Shown piece after piece: positions 1 through 8,458 of a DNA stretch of 48,779 nucleotides. The stretch covers positions 1 through 48,779 of the forward strand of contig NZ_AJKS02000021.1 in NCBI RefSeq assembly GCF_000265245.1. Direction: 5' to 3'. Made by a program: the position numbers and the translations under genes. This stretch comes from Halomonas smyrnensis AAD6 (lineage in GTDB: Bacteria > Pseudomonadota > Gammaproteobacteria > Pseudomonadales > Halomonadaceae). How positions within the stretch are numbered: the first letter of the stretch is position 1; the number at the start of each line of letters is the position of its first letter. The notes under the pieces were generated by a model that ran no database searches, had not been told where the DNA came from, and saw only the letters and a program-made list of their open reading frames with translations.

Positions 1-29
1 GGTAGGATCATCAGAGTAATGCCCAAACG

Positions 30-66
30 TCGGGGCCAGCCAATAGCGGCTGGCCCCGAGTTTTTT
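30..66 (+). terminator. Rho-independent terminator of a gene upstream of the window
   Basis: A perfect 12-bp stem (30-41 with 48-59) closes a six-base loop and is followed at once by six T (61-66). This is a strong intrinsic terminator for transcription entering from the left. The gene it ends lies outside the window; the first 29 bases hold nothing I recognise. Confidence 0.85.
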
Positions 67-81
67 GTGAGCATGTTCTGA

Positions 82-441
82 TGCCTGCTTAAACAGCTCA
101 AGGATTCGTGGACAGGTAATCATTTCAAACAGAGATATGCTCAGCGCTTCAACAACCTAAACCGGCGAATCGGAACTCTATGCGAGTACCGCTGGCCTAG
201 CTATCGCATTATTCCCTGGAATATGACGAACCTCACCCGCCTCAAGCGGAAAGCGGAGCAGCGCTGCCGGCACTATCGGGAACTCTTCCACCGCACTCTC
301 GACCCTGCTTTCCTCGATCAGATTCGACATACCACCCATAGCGGCCTGATGCTCGGCACCGAGCGATTCCAGCAACAAGTTTCCGGGCTACTCGGACGAC
401 GCACCACGCCAGGCAGACCTGGCCGTAAACCCAAAAACGAC
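82..441 (+). pseudogene. Remnant of a REP-associated (IS200-like, Y1) transposase
   Basis: Read in one frame from just after a stop at 79-81, the DNA encodes RYAQRFNNLNRRIGTL, matching the 'FN..YRRtGTLWEGR' block of RAYT/IS200-like transposases. It runs directly into YRWPSY, which resembles the later 'YRWSSY' block, and then into a typical C-terminus (LFHRTLDPAFLDQIR, GLMLGTERF, a basic GRPGRKPKN tail). In intact family members several dozen residues with the catalytic tyrosine separate these first two blocks, so an in-frame internal deletion is inferred. The N-terminal part with the HUH histidines is also absent, and no good start codon exists. I therefore call it a dead remnant. The frame stays open to 678 but shows no homology beyond about 441 and overlaps pilA. 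Confidence 0.7.
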
Positions 442-457
442 TGGAAGCCCAACAAAG

Positions 458-485
458 AAAACGGCCGGCATATGCCGACCGTTTC
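458..485 (-). terminator. Terminator downstream of pilA
   Basis: A near-perfect inverted repeat centred on CATATG (arms 458-469 and 473-484, one G-T pair) is followed on the minus strand by a T-rich run (complement of 450-460). It lies about 35 bp past the pilA stop codon and fits an intrinsic terminator for that gene. Confidence 0.6.
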
Positions 486-519
486 CGTTCATTTCGTTAG
501 TTGGGGTCTGCCCCGATTA

Positions 520-990
520 CTACTGCGTGGCGTTTGGATCAACGCCTTGACAGCTGCCAGGACGATATTCAGCGGAAATGCTACCACCACAAGTCCAGCC
601 TGTTATCCTAAGATCTGTTCCAGAAGTACCAGATGTGTTAGGAGTGAGAGTCACTGTACCAGTCACGCCAGAGCTTAAATTCGTAGATGTAGCGACAATA
701 TTACTACCGTCCCATGTAGTCCCGCTCACAAATTGAGAATTTTGATTTGCAATAGAGAAAGTATCTGGAGGTAAAGAGCTATTAGATGACACATACTCAG
801 AAACAGCAGTCCTACCAGCCGAAGCAGCCATCATTACCTCTGAAACTTGCGATCGAACAACGTATGCTTGATATCTCGGTATAGCCACCGCCGCCAAGAT
901 CCCGATAATCGCCACCACGATCATCAGCTCGATCAGGGTAAAACCACCCTGAGCGCGCTGCATGCCCTTCTTCATGCTCTGTGCCTTCAT
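520..990 (-). CDS. pilA: Type IV pilin (PilA major pilin family)
   Basis: Encodes a 156-residue prepilin, the structural subunit of type IV pili. A short basic leader ends in Gly-Gly, followed by [20 protein letters not shown], the classic class III signal. PilD would cut after the second Gly and N-methylate Phe+1, and Glu+5 is present. The hydrophobic N-terminal helix is followed by a Ser/Thr-rich globular part and two cysteines (about residues 134 and 147) able to close the C-terminal D-loop. The ATG at 990 is chosen because AAGGGG lies eight bases upstream; an in-frame extension to 1062 gives an implausible Arg-rich leader. It diverges from pilB, the usual pilA/pilBC layout in Pseudomonas relatives. 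It could be a minor pilin, but length and the disulfide loop favour a major one. Confidence 0.9.
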   Translation of the reverse strand: MKAQSMKKGMQRAQGGFTLIELMIVVAIIGILAAVAIPRYQAYVVRSQVSEVMMAASAGRTAVSEYVSSNSSLPPDTFSIANQNSQFVSGTTWDGSNIVATSTNLSSGVTGTVTLTPNTSGTSGTDLRITGWTCGGSISAEYRPGSCQGVDPNATQ

Positions 991-1123
991 CTCGTTCACC
1001 CCTTGCTCGTTGTCCTTCCCGGCGGCCGACCCTCGGCCACGCTCACGGCGGCGACCCGCCACCCTGTCGATTACGTTAAGTTACGGCCAGCACTACTGCA
1101 AGGCCGTCATCCATATAAAATCT

Positions 1124-1151
1124 AATATATCATCCTTTGCTCAACCTAAAA
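1124..1151 (-). promoter_or_regulatory. Candidate sigma-70 promoter for pilA
   Basis: On the minus strand, TTTTAG and TATATT are separated by 16 bp in an AT-rich patch (about 1110-1160) of otherwise GC-rich DNA, roughly 130 bp before the pilA start. Pilin genes are often sigma-54 dependent, but the only sigma-54-like match nearby has a spacer one base too long, so the promoter class is uncertain. Confidence 0.3.
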
Positions 1152-1309
1152 TCGCATGATCTCACTCAGGTCAAAGGTTGATAGGACGCTCATCGCCTAT
1201 GGCCGCTACCTGCGCGAAGGGACTAGAATCGCCATTAAGCCCCCATCATGATGCCGGCCAGGCCTCGCACTCGCCACACGGGGCCACCGGCCGGCCACCC
1301 AGGAGCTCC

Positions 1310-3097
1310 ATGAACGACTATCGCCCGCCCTCTGCCGAACACCAGCCTTCCTCACACCAGGCGGACACCTCATCCGCCGGCCGCCTGCGCGGCATGCGCG
1401 GCCTGGCCCGCCGGCTGGTGACGGACGGCCTGCTGACCGAGGCGGCGGCACAGCTCGCCGAGCAGGAGGCCCGGGAGGCCGAGACCTCGCTGCTCAAGCA
1501 CGTCATCAGCACGGGGCTGGTGCAGGCGCGCCAGGCCACGCTCACGGCCGCCTGGGAATATGGCCTGCCGATCATCGATCTGGATGCCCTGCGGCTGGAG
1601 AGCCTGCCCGACGCCGGCGACTATCCCGACAAGCTGCTGCGCAGGCTCGGCGTGCTGCCGCTGCACCGCCGCGGCCACAAGCTCACTGTCGCCGTGCCCT
1701 ACCCCAGCACCCTGGCCCAGCTCGACGAGCTGCAGTTCGCCACCGGCCTGTCGCTGGAAGGCGTGCTGGCCCCGACCGACCAGCTCGGCCCGGTGCTGGA
1801 GGCCTACCTGGCCCGCAGCGAGTCGTCGATGCTCGACGAGCTGTCCAACGTCGACGATGCCGTGGGCGAGCTGGAATTCGGCGAGGACGTCGTCGACGTC
1901 ACCAACGAACAGCAGGCGATCGCCAACGCCGGCGACGACGCGCCGATCGTCAAGTTCGTCAACAAGATCCTGCTCGACGCCATCCGCCGCGGCGCCTCGG
2001 ACATCCACTTCGAACCCTACGAGACCAGCTATCGGGTGCGCTTTCGCATCGACGGCATCCTGCACGATGCGGCCCATCCGCCCTTCGCCATGCGCAACCG
2101 CATCGCCGCCCGCCTCAAGGTCATGGCGCGGCTGGACATCTCCGAGCGCCGCCTGCCCCAGGACGGCGCCATCAAACTCAAGGTCTCCTCGACCCGCTCC
2201 ATCGACTTCCGCGTCAACTCGCTGCCCACCGTCTACGGCGAGAAACTGGTGCTGCGTATCCTCGATCCCAGCTCGGCGCAGATGGGCATCGAGCAGCTGG
2301 GCTTCACGCCCGAGCAGCGCGCCATGTACGAGAACGTGCTGGAGCACCCCCAGGGCATGATCCTGGTCACCGGCCCCACCGGCAGCGGCAAGACAGTGAC
2401 GCTCTACACCGGCATCAACATCCTCAACGAGATCGAGCGCAACATCTGCACCGCCGAGGACCCGGTGGAGATCAGGGTACCCGGCGTCAACCAGGTCAAC
2501 GTGATGCCGCGCATCGGGCTCGACTTCGCCAGCGCCCTGCGCGCCTTCCTGCGCCAGGACCCGGACGTGGTGATGGTCGGCGAGATCCGCGACCTGGAAA
2601 CCGCCGAGATCGCGGTCAAGGCCTCCCAGACCGGCCACCTGGTGCTCTCCACCGTGCACACCAACTCCGCGGCGGAGACCCTCACCCGCCTGGCCAACAT
2701 GGGTGTGGCGCCGTTCAATATCGCCAGCTCCGTGAGCCTGATCATCGCCCAGCGCCTGGCCCGGCGGCTGTGCCCGAACTGCAAGCAGCCCGCCGACATT
2801 CCGCGCGAGGCGCTGCTGGCCCAGGGCTTCAGCGAGGAAGAGGTCGAGGGCGCCACCATCTACGAACCGGTGGGCTGCCAGCACTGCACCCAGGGCTTCA
2901 AGGGCCGGGTCGGCATCTACGAGGTGGTGCCGATCTCCCATGCCATGAGCCAGCTGATCATGACCCACGGTAACGCCATGGACTTCGATACCCAGGCGCG
3001 CGAGGAAGGCCACCCGGACCTGCGCCGAAGCGGCCTGCTGAAGGTCATGCAGGGCATGACCAGCCTGACCGAGGTCAACCGGGTCACCAAGGAATAA
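1310..3097 (+). CDS. pilB: Type IV pilus extension ATPase PilB
   Basis: A 595-residue cytoplasmic hexameric ATPase that powers pilus polymerisation at the inner membrane with PilC. An N-terminal MshEN-like domain (roughly residues 35-185) precedes the secretion ATPase core. Walker A is GPTGSGKT at residues 355-362; the Asp box, a Walker B-like stretch (DPDVVMVGEIRD) and the His box (TGHLVLSTVHTN) follow. Four cysteines, CPNC at 488-491 and CQHC at 523-526, form the zinc site typical of PilB/GspE. The ATG at 1310 has AGGAGCT just upstream, while an in-frame extension to 1178 would add 44 low-complexity residues without a ribosome site. Length fits the family (about 570). pilC follows after 24 bp. 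Confidence 0.95.
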   Translation: MNDYRPPSAEHQPSSHQADTSSAGRLRGMRGLARRLVTDGLLTEAAAQLAEQEAREAETSLLKHVISTGLVQARQATLTAAWEYGLPIIDLDALRLESLPDAGDYPDKLLRRLGVLPLHRRGHKLTVAVPYPSTLAQLDELQFATGLSLEGVLAPTDQLGPVLEAYLARSESSMLDELSNVDDAVGELEFGEDVVDVTNEQQAIANAGDDAPIVKFVNKILLDAIRRGASDIHFEPYETSYRVRFRIDGILHDAAHPPFAMRNRIAARLKVMARLDISERRLPQDGAIKLKVSSTRSIDFRVNSLPTVYGEKLVLRILDPSSAQMGIEQLGFTPEQRAMYENVLEHPQGMILVTGPTGSGKTVTLYTGINILNEIERNICTAEDPVEIRVPGVNQVNVMPRIGLDFASALRAFLRQDPDVVMVGEIRDLETAEIAVKASQTGHLVLSTVHTNSAAETLTRLANMGVAPFNIASSVSLIIAQRLARRLCPNCKQPADIPREALLAQGFSEEEVEGATIYEPVGCQHCTQGFKGRVGIYEVVPISHAMSQLIMTHGNAMDFDTQAREEGHPDLRRSGLLKVMQGMTSLTEVNRVTKE

Positions 3098-3121
3098 CGC
3101 ACGCAACGCGGGGAACGCATC

Positions 3122-4354
3122 ATGGCAACGGCCACCTACCACAAGGCCCGGAAGCTCAGGCTGTATCGCTGGCACTGGTCCGGCAAGGGCCCGCAGGGCC
3201 GCAAGATCAGCGGCGAGATCATCGCCAGGAGCCGCGTCGAGGTCGAGAAGGAACTCTCCGGCCAGAACATCATCGTCAAGACCATCCGCCGCAAGAGCGG
3301 CATCGGCAACGGCATGGGCAAGGTCAAGCCGCGCGACATCATGCTGTTCGCCCGCCAGATGGCGACCATGATCCGCGCCGGCGTGCCGGCCCTGCAGGCC
3401 TTCCAGGTGGTGGCCGAGAGCATGAGGAAGCCGGCCATGCGCGGCCTGGTGCAGGAGCTGATGAACGAGGTCGCCGCCGGCGCCAGCTTCTCCGAGACGC
3501 TACGGCGTCACCCGGCCTACTTCGACCGGCTGTTCTGCAACCTGGTGGAGGCCGGCGAGCAGTCCGGCTCGCTGGACCGCATGCTCGAGCGCGTGGCCAC
3601 CTACAAGGAGAAGGTGGAATCGCTCAAGGCCCGGGTGAAGAAGGCGCTGTGGTACCCCACCGCGGTGATCGCGGTGGGCATCGGCGTCACCGCGATCCTG
3701 CTGATCAAGGTGGTGCCGCAGTTCGAGAGCCTGTTCCAGGGCTTCGGCGCCGAGCTGCCGGCGATGACGCGCATGACCATCCAGCTCTCGGAGCTGGCCC
3801 AGCAATACTGGCTGTGGGCGCTGGGCGCGGTGGTGGCCGCCATCTTCTTCATCCGCGCCGGCATCAAGCGCTCCGAGCCTTTCGCCTATCGCATGCACGC
3901 CCTGGCGCTGCGCCTCCCGGTGATCGGCGACATCCTCGACAAGTCCTGCGTGGCCCGCTACTCGCGCACCCTGGCCACCACCTTCGGCGCCGGCGTGCCG
4001 CTGGTCGAGGCACTGGAGACCGCCGCCGGCGCCTCAGGCAACCGGGTCTACGAGCGCGCGGTCGAACAGGTCCGCGACGACGTCGCCACCGGCCAGCAGC
4101 TGCACTTCGCCATGCGCCTGACCGAGCAGTTCCCGGCGCTGGCGGTGCAGATGGTCGGCATCGGTGAGGAAGCCGGCGCCCTGGACGCCATGCTCAACCG
4201 GGTAGCGGACTACTATGAGGAAGACGTCGACAACAAGGTCGACGCCCTCACCTCGCTGCTCGAGCCCTTCATCATCGTGGTGCTGGGCGTGCTGGTCGGC
4301 GGGCTGGTGATCTCGATGTACCTGCCGATCTTCGAGCTGGGCAGCGTGATCTAA
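3122..4354 (+). CDS. pilC: Type IV pilus inner-membrane platform protein PilC
   Basis: A 410-residue polytopic inner-membrane protein that couples PilB to pilin insertion. It carries two T2SSF domains, roughly residues 75-195 and 280-400. The first includes the ARQMATMIRAGVPALQAF signature and the second the related TLATTFGAGVPLVEALETAA. Three hydrophobic segments sit at about residues 175-200, 225-245 and 380-402. A GGGGAA ribosome site precedes the ATG. It follows pilB closely and is surely co-transcribed. pilD, which joins this operon in many gammaproteobacteria, is instead 21 kb away here. The gene ends six bases before a modular repeat/terminator element. Confidence 0.95.
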   Translation: MATATYHKARKLRLYRWHWSGKGPQGRKISGEIIARSRVEVEKELSGQNIIVKTIRRKSGIGNGMGKVKPRDIMLFARQMATMIRAGVPALQAFQVVAESMRKPAMRGLVQELMNEVAAGASFSETLRRHPAYFDRLFCNLVEAGEQSGSLDRMLERVATYKEKVESLKARVKKALWYPTAVIAVGIGVTAILLIKVVPQFESLFQGFGAELPAMTRMTIQLSELAQQYWLWALGAVVAAIFFIRAGIKRSEPFAYRMHALALRLPVIGDILDKSCVARYSRTLATTFGAGVPLVEALETAAGASGNRVYERAVEQVRDDVATGQQLHFAMRLTEQFPALAVQMVGIGEEAGALDAMLNRVADYYEEDVDNKVDALTSLLEPFIIVVLGVLVGGLVISMYLPIFELGSVI

Positions 4355-4359
4355 AGGGC

Positions 4360-4425
4360 AAGCTGCAAGCTGCAAGCTGCAAGCTGCAAGCTGCAAGCTG
4401 CAAGCTGCAAGCTGCAAGCTGCAAG
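4360..4425. repeat. Nine tandem copies of a 7-bp unit (AAGCTGC)
   Basis: AAGCTGC is repeated exactly nine times (4360-4422) plus a partial copy, starting six bases after the pilC stop. It forms the left arm of a composite intergenic element whose centre is a terminator hairpin and whose right arm is a 14-bp repeat array. A single AAGCTGC stands at the equivalent place (10142-10148) in the second copy of the element. Confidence 0.95.
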
Positions 4426-4454
4426 TCGGCAGCCTGAAACCGCCCGAAGCAAAA

Positions 4455-4484
4455 GAAACCCGAAGGGCATGGCCTTCGGGTTTT
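4455..4484. terminator. Bidirectional terminator between pilC and psrA
   Basis: A 9-bp stem (4458-4466 with 4473-4481), flanked by A-rich sequence on the left and TTTT on the right, can stop transcription in both directions between the convergent pilC and psrA. It is preceded by a 28-base block, CAGCCTGAAACCGCCCGAAG and following bases (4430-4457), that recurs before the terminator at 10175. Confidence 0.85.
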
Positions 4485-4485
4485 C

Positions 4486-4611
4486 TTGTAGCTCGGCGCT
4501 TGTAGCTCGGCGCTTGTAGCTCGGCGCTTGTAGCTCGGCGCTTGTAGCTCGGCGCTTGTAGCTCGGCGCTTGTCGCTCGGCGCTTGTAGCTCGGCGCTTG
4601 TCGCTCGGCGC
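4486..4611. repeat. Nine tandem copies of a 14-bp unit (TTGTAGCTCGGCGC)
   Basis: The unit TTGTAGCTCGGCGC occurs nine times head to tail; copies 7 and 9 carry TTGTCG in place of TTGTAG. The array runs into the stop codon of psrA, so the last unit supplies part of the gene end. It is the right arm of the composite element also seen at 10142-10250, where only about three degenerate units remain. Confidence 0.95.
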
Positions 4612-5255
4612 TATTCCGGCAGCGGCGCCTGAATGGCGGCGACCACTACCGGACGCAGTTTCTGCACCAGCTCCGACACCGAGACCCGCTCGCCGTAGTC
4701 GTGCTCGGCGATGTCGCGCAGCGCATCCAGCCCGGAGAGCGTGAAGATCACCGACCCCAGGATGAAGTGCAGGCGCCAGAAGCGCTCGGCGTCCGGCAGC
4801 TCCGGCGTGGCCTGCCGCACCAGCTCGATGAAGCGGTTGAAGGCCTCGCCGTACTGCGCCTGGATGTAGCCGCGCAGGTGCCCCTGGGCCTGGCTGTAGG
4901 CAAGGCCCAACAGGCGCATGAACACCTTCAGGCTGTCCCGCTCGGCGGGCACCTCCAGCACCGTGCGGGCCATGGTCTCCAGCAGTTCCTCGAGCGGAAT
5001 CTGGCTGCCGTCGCGGGCATGGCGCGCCTCGAGCTCGTCCAGCGCCAGATGAAAGCGTTCGGTGAAAGGATCGAGATAGCGGGCGAACACCGCCTGGATC
5101 AGCGACTTCTTGGAGCCGAAGTGGTAGTTGACCGCCGCCAGGTTCACCTTGGCCTTGCTGGTGATGTTCCGCAGCGAGGTCTCGGCGAAGCCGCGCTCGG
5201 CGAACAGCACCTCGGCGGTATCGAGAATGCGAGTGACGGTATCGGGCTGGGCCAT
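4611..5255 (-). CDS. psrA: TetR-family fatty-acid responsive regulator PsrA
   Basis: A 214-residue TetR-type repressor. The helix-turn-helix covers residues 5-50 (FAETSLRNITSKAKVNLAAVNYHF in two adjoining parts), and the rest is an all-helical ligand domain like that of PsrA. In Pseudomonas, PsrA senses long-chain fatty acids or acyl-CoAs, represses beta-oxidation genes and its own promoter, and activates rpoS. The assignment rests on the sequence type and on its place divergent from lexA, the arrangement in Pseudomonas aeruginosa. An operator-like site lies about 40 bp upstream at 5291-5305, and a second, perfect one lies at a thioesterase promoter (40444-40461). The stop codon overlaps the last unit of a tandem repeat, so the repeat may have trimmed or altered the extreme C-terminus. 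Confidence 0.85.
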   Translation of the reverse strand: MAQPDTVTRILDTAEVLFAERGFAETSLRNITSKAKVNLAAVNYHFGSKKSLIQAVFARYLDPFTERFHLALDELEARHARDGSQIPLEELLETMARTVLEVPAERDSLKVFMRLLGLAYSQAQGHLRGYIQAQYGEAFNRFIELVRQATPELPDAERFWRLHFILGSVIFTLSGLDALRDIAEHDYGERVSVSELVQKLRPVVVAAIQAPLPE

Positions 5256-5290
5256 CGGTTCGATCCGGTGTTGTGTGGTCTCGGGCGTGA

Positions 5291-5309
5291 GAAAACGCCT
5301 GTTTCAAAC
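5291..5309. promoter_or_regulatory. Candidate PsrA operator upstream of psrA
   Basis: On the minus strand the sequence reads GAAAC-AGGC-GTTTT, one flank base away from the published PsrA consensus (G/C)AAAC-N2-4-GTTT(G/C). It lies 36-54 bp before the psrA start, fitting autorepression. The adjoining GTTTCAAAC (5301-5309) recurs in inverse orientation at 5364-5372, a possible second half-site. Confidence 0.6.
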
Positions 5310-5452
5310 TGTCCTTGAATCATGAGAGTGCAGCGTCAGGCGCGGCGAGGTCAACCATCATACGTTTGAAACGGATTGGCCGAACACCACGGTGAGGAGG
5401 CTCGGCAGGAAAACGGCGCCGCGATCACGCTTTTACTGGATGGAATCCCATG

Positions 5453-5468
5453 CTGTATACTTGATCAA
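5453..5468 (+). promoter_or_regulatory. SOS (LexA) box upstream of lexA
   Basis: CTGTATACTTGATCAA matches the CTG-N10-CAG LexA operator with only the last base changed, and its left half CTGTATA fits the gammaproteobacterial consensus. It lies 31 bp before the lexA start and indicates autoregulation in the SOS response. Confidence 0.75.
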
Positions 5469-5498
5469 TACTCGCCCCCCATCCGCTCCGGAGGCCGC

Positions 5499-6161
5499 AT
5501 GACTCGCCCCCTCACGTCACGCCAGCAGAACGTCTATGACTTCATCGTCAAGACCATGAACGAGCTGGGCTATCCGCCGACCCGAGCGGAAATTTCCCGT
5601 GCCCTGGGCTTCAAGTCGCCCAACGCCGCCGAGGAGCACCTGCGCGCCCTGGAGCGCAAGGGCGTGATCCGCGTGATTCGTGGCACCTCCCGCGGCATCC
5701 GCCTGCCGGCCCAGGAGGCCGAGGCCAGCGAGGGCGCGGCCAACGACGAGCCGAGCCAGAGCCAGGGCCTGCCGATCATCGGAGAGGTCGCCGCCGGCAG
5801 CCCGATCCTGGCCGCCGAGCATATCGACCGCTATTGCCCGCTGCCGGCGGAATACTTCACCCCCAGGGCCGACTACCTGCTACGGGTGCGCGGCCTGTCG
5901 ATGAAGGACGTCGGCATCATGGAAGGCGACCTGCTCGCCGTTCACCGCACCGAGCGCATCCGCGACGGCCAGATCGTGGTCGCACGCCTGGAGGACGAAG
6001 TGACGGTCAAGCGCTTCCATCGCCAGGGCCACAAGGTTCGCCTCGACGCGGAGAATGCCGACTTCGATCCCATCGAGGTCGACCTGCGCCATGACGCCTT
6101 CGAGATCGAGGGTATCGGCGTGGGAGTCATCCGCGGCGGCAACGGCCAGGCCCTGGGCTAA
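5499..6161 (+). CDS. lexA: SOS repressor LexA
   Basis: A 220-residue repressor and self-cleaving serine peptidase (S24) that controls the DNA damage response. The N-terminal winged helix (residues 1-70) carries the recognition segment [14 protein letters not shown]. The cleavage bond is Ala99-Gly100 (EVAAGSPI), with the Ser134/Lys171 catalytic pair in RGLSMKD and TVKRF. RecA filaments would trigger cleavage after damage. The ATG at 5499 has GGAG seven bases upstream and gives the usual family length; an in-frame extension to 5376 would run through the SOS box. dinB follows after 44 bp with no terminator, so both are probably induced together. Pseudomonas usually has sulA in that slot. Confidence 0.97.
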   Translation: MTRPLTSRQQNVYDFIVKTMNELGYPPTRAEISRALGFKSPNAAEEHLRALERKGVIRVIRGTSRGIRLPAQEAEASEGAANDEPSQSQGLPIIGEVAAGSPILAAEHIDRYCPLPAEYFTPRADYLLRVRGLSMKDVGIMEGDLLAVHRTERIRDGQIVVARLEDEVTVKRFHRQGHKVRLDAENADFDPIEVDLRHDAFEIEGIGVGVIRGGNGQALG

Positions 6162-6205
6162 CGCCGGCAGCGCTCGCCAGGCGTCAAACCGTTTTCTCTG
6201 CTGAC

Positions 6206-7261
6206 ATGGGCACCCAGCGCAAGATCCTGCACGCCGACTGCGACTGCTTCTACGCCGCCGTCGAGATGCGCGACGATCCGAGCCTGCGCGATATCCCCAT
6301 CGCCATCGGCCGCTCGCGCGAGCATCGCGGGGTCATCGCCACCTGCAACTACCCCGCCCGGGCCTTCGGCATCCATTCGGCGATGCCCACGGCCCAGGCC
6401 CTGCGCCTCTGCCCGCACCTCACCCTGCTGCCGGGCGACTTCGACAAGTACCGCGAGGTCTCCCGGCAGATCCAGGCCGTGTTCTATGAGCTGACCCCGC
6501 TGGTGGAGCCGCTGTCGCTGGACGAGGCCTATCTGGACGTCACCGACGTCGAGGGCTTCCAGGGCAGCGCCACCTGGATGGCGCAGTGGATCAAGCAGGA
6601 ATGCTTCGCGCGCACCGGCATCACCGTCTCGGTGGGCGCCGCGCCGACCAAGTTCCTGGCCAAGGTGGCCAGCGACTGGGAGAAGCCCGACGGGCTCACG
6701 GTGATACCGCCGGATCGCGTGGCGGCGTTCGTGTCGCAGCTGCCGGTCGGCAAGCTGCACGGCGTGGGGCCGGCCACCAAAGCCCGACTCGAGGCGCTGG
6801 ACGTGGCGACCTGCGCGGACCTGCGCCGCCTGCCACGCGAACGACTGCTCGAGGAGTTCGGCAAGTTCGGCCAGCGGCTGTTCGAGCTGGCCCGCGGCAT
6901 CGACGAGCGCCCGGTGAAGGTGGAACGGGAGCGCAAGTCGGTCAGCGTCGAGAGCACCTTCGACCGCGACCTGCCCGACCTGCCCAGCGCCCAGGCGGCG
7001 CTGACGCCGCTCTGCGACAAGCTCGTCCAACGCCTGGCCCGGCACGGCGAGCCGGCGGTCGCCGGCCTGTTCGTCAAGGTGCGCTTCGACGACTTCAGCC
7101 TGACCACGCTGGAAAGCCGCGGCCAGGCCATCGACCGCGACAGCTACCAGCGCCTGCTGGAACAGGCCTGGGCCCGGTCCTCGCGCCCGGTGCGCCTGCT
7201 GGGCGTGGGCGTTCGGCTGCAGCCGGAGGCCGCCCGTCAGCAGCTGACGCTGCCCCTCTAG
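6206..7261 (+). CDS. dinB: DNA polymerase IV (translesion, Y family)
   Basis: A 351-residue Y-family polymerase for error-prone translesion synthesis. The metal-binding acidic residues are in HADCDCFYAAVE (Asp11) and LSLDEAYLD (Asp106, Glu107), followed by thumb, HhH (VGPATKARLEAL) and little-finger domains. The last residues, QLTLPL, are a classic beta-clamp binding motif. Length and motif order are normal for DinB. No strong Shine-Dalgarno precedes the ATG, and the gene lies 44 bp behind lexA with no promoter of its own that I can see, so SOS induction through the lexA promoter is likely. Confidence 0.95.
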   Translation: MGTQRKILHADCDCFYAAVEMRDDPSLRDIPIAIGRSREHRGVIATCNYPARAFGIHSAMPTAQALRLCPHLTLLPGDFDKYREVSRQIQAVFYELTPLVEPLSLDEAYLDVTDVEGFQGSATWMAQWIKQECFARTGITVSVGAAPTKFLAKVASDWEKPDGLTVIPPDRVAAFVSQLPVGKLHGVGPATKARLEALDVATCADLRRLPRERLLEEFGKFGQRLFELARGIDERPVKVERERKSVSVESTFDRDLPDLPSAQAALTPLCDKLVQRLARHGEPAVAGLFVKVRFDDFSLTTLESRGQAIDRDSYQRLLEQAWARSSRPVRLLGVGVRLQPEAARQQLTLPL

Positions 7262-7399
7262 GTGCTGTACGACCACTGTCTGCGCTCGCCGTCTTTTCAC
7301 ACACAACCGACGTATTTCGCTCCGGCGGCTGCCGCCGCCTCCCGACCAGAAGGCAGAAAAAGAGCGCAGGAAAAGAGGCCGGATCAGGCCGTCACGACG

Positions 7400-7425
7400 G
7401 AGCCGGCCACGCAACGGGCCGGCTC
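7400..7425. terminator. Hairpin between dinB and purU
   Basis: A 9-bp GC-rich stem (7400-7408 with 7417-7425) lies between the convergent ends of dinB and purU. No T-tract follows on either strand, so it is at best a weak or Rho-assisted terminator. Confidence 0.35.
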
Positions 7426-7451
7426 GAAAACGGGCGCCTCAGCGGCGCCGG

Positions 7452-8306
<855 letters not shown>

Positions 8307-8397
8307 CGAAAGACCGTAGATTGGATAAGCCGAATAATCCCCCATTGTAGCGAAATCCTGCCCGTCGAGTCAGACCCCGCGCGTCCGAGGCGGCGCG

Positions 8398-8427
8398 TTG
8401 TGACGCCGTGCCACCATCCCGTATAGT
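8398..8427 (+). promoter_or_regulatory. Sigma-70 promoter of the RNase J-type gene
   Basis: TTGTGA (8398-8403) and TATAGT (8422-8427) are 18 bp apart. The predicted transcript would start near 8434, between an upstream in-frame GTG at 8408 and the ATG at 8459, which supports the ATG as the true start. Confidence 0.6.
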
Positions 8428-8458
8428 GATCGGCACATTTTCCGTCGACGTCCCTTCG

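Noticed and set aside
1097..1113. Sigma-54-like -24/-12 promoter for pilA on the minus strand (TGG...TTGC)
   Set aside because: The spacing between the GG and GC elements is one base too long, and sigma-54 polymerase tolerates little spacing change.
1370..3175. Long open frame opposite pilB (and similar ones opposite gyrA and tyrA-aroA)
   Set aside because: High-GC genes create long antisense frames; these lack recognisable domains and oppose clearly real genes.
4360..4611. CRISPR-like array, because of regular short repeats
   Set aside because: Units of 7 and 14 bp are strictly tandem with no unique spacers, and no cas gene is present.
4360..5307. Long reading frame antisense through the repeats into psrA, encoding Lys/Arg/Ala/Ser-rich repeats
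   Set aside because: It is an out-of-frame product of the tandem repeats and of the psrA coding DNA, with no ribosome site or homology.
8408..8458. GTG start that would extend the RNase J-type protein by 17 residues
   Set aside because: A good promoter -10 box (8422-8427) lies downstream of this GTG, so the codon would not be in the transcript.
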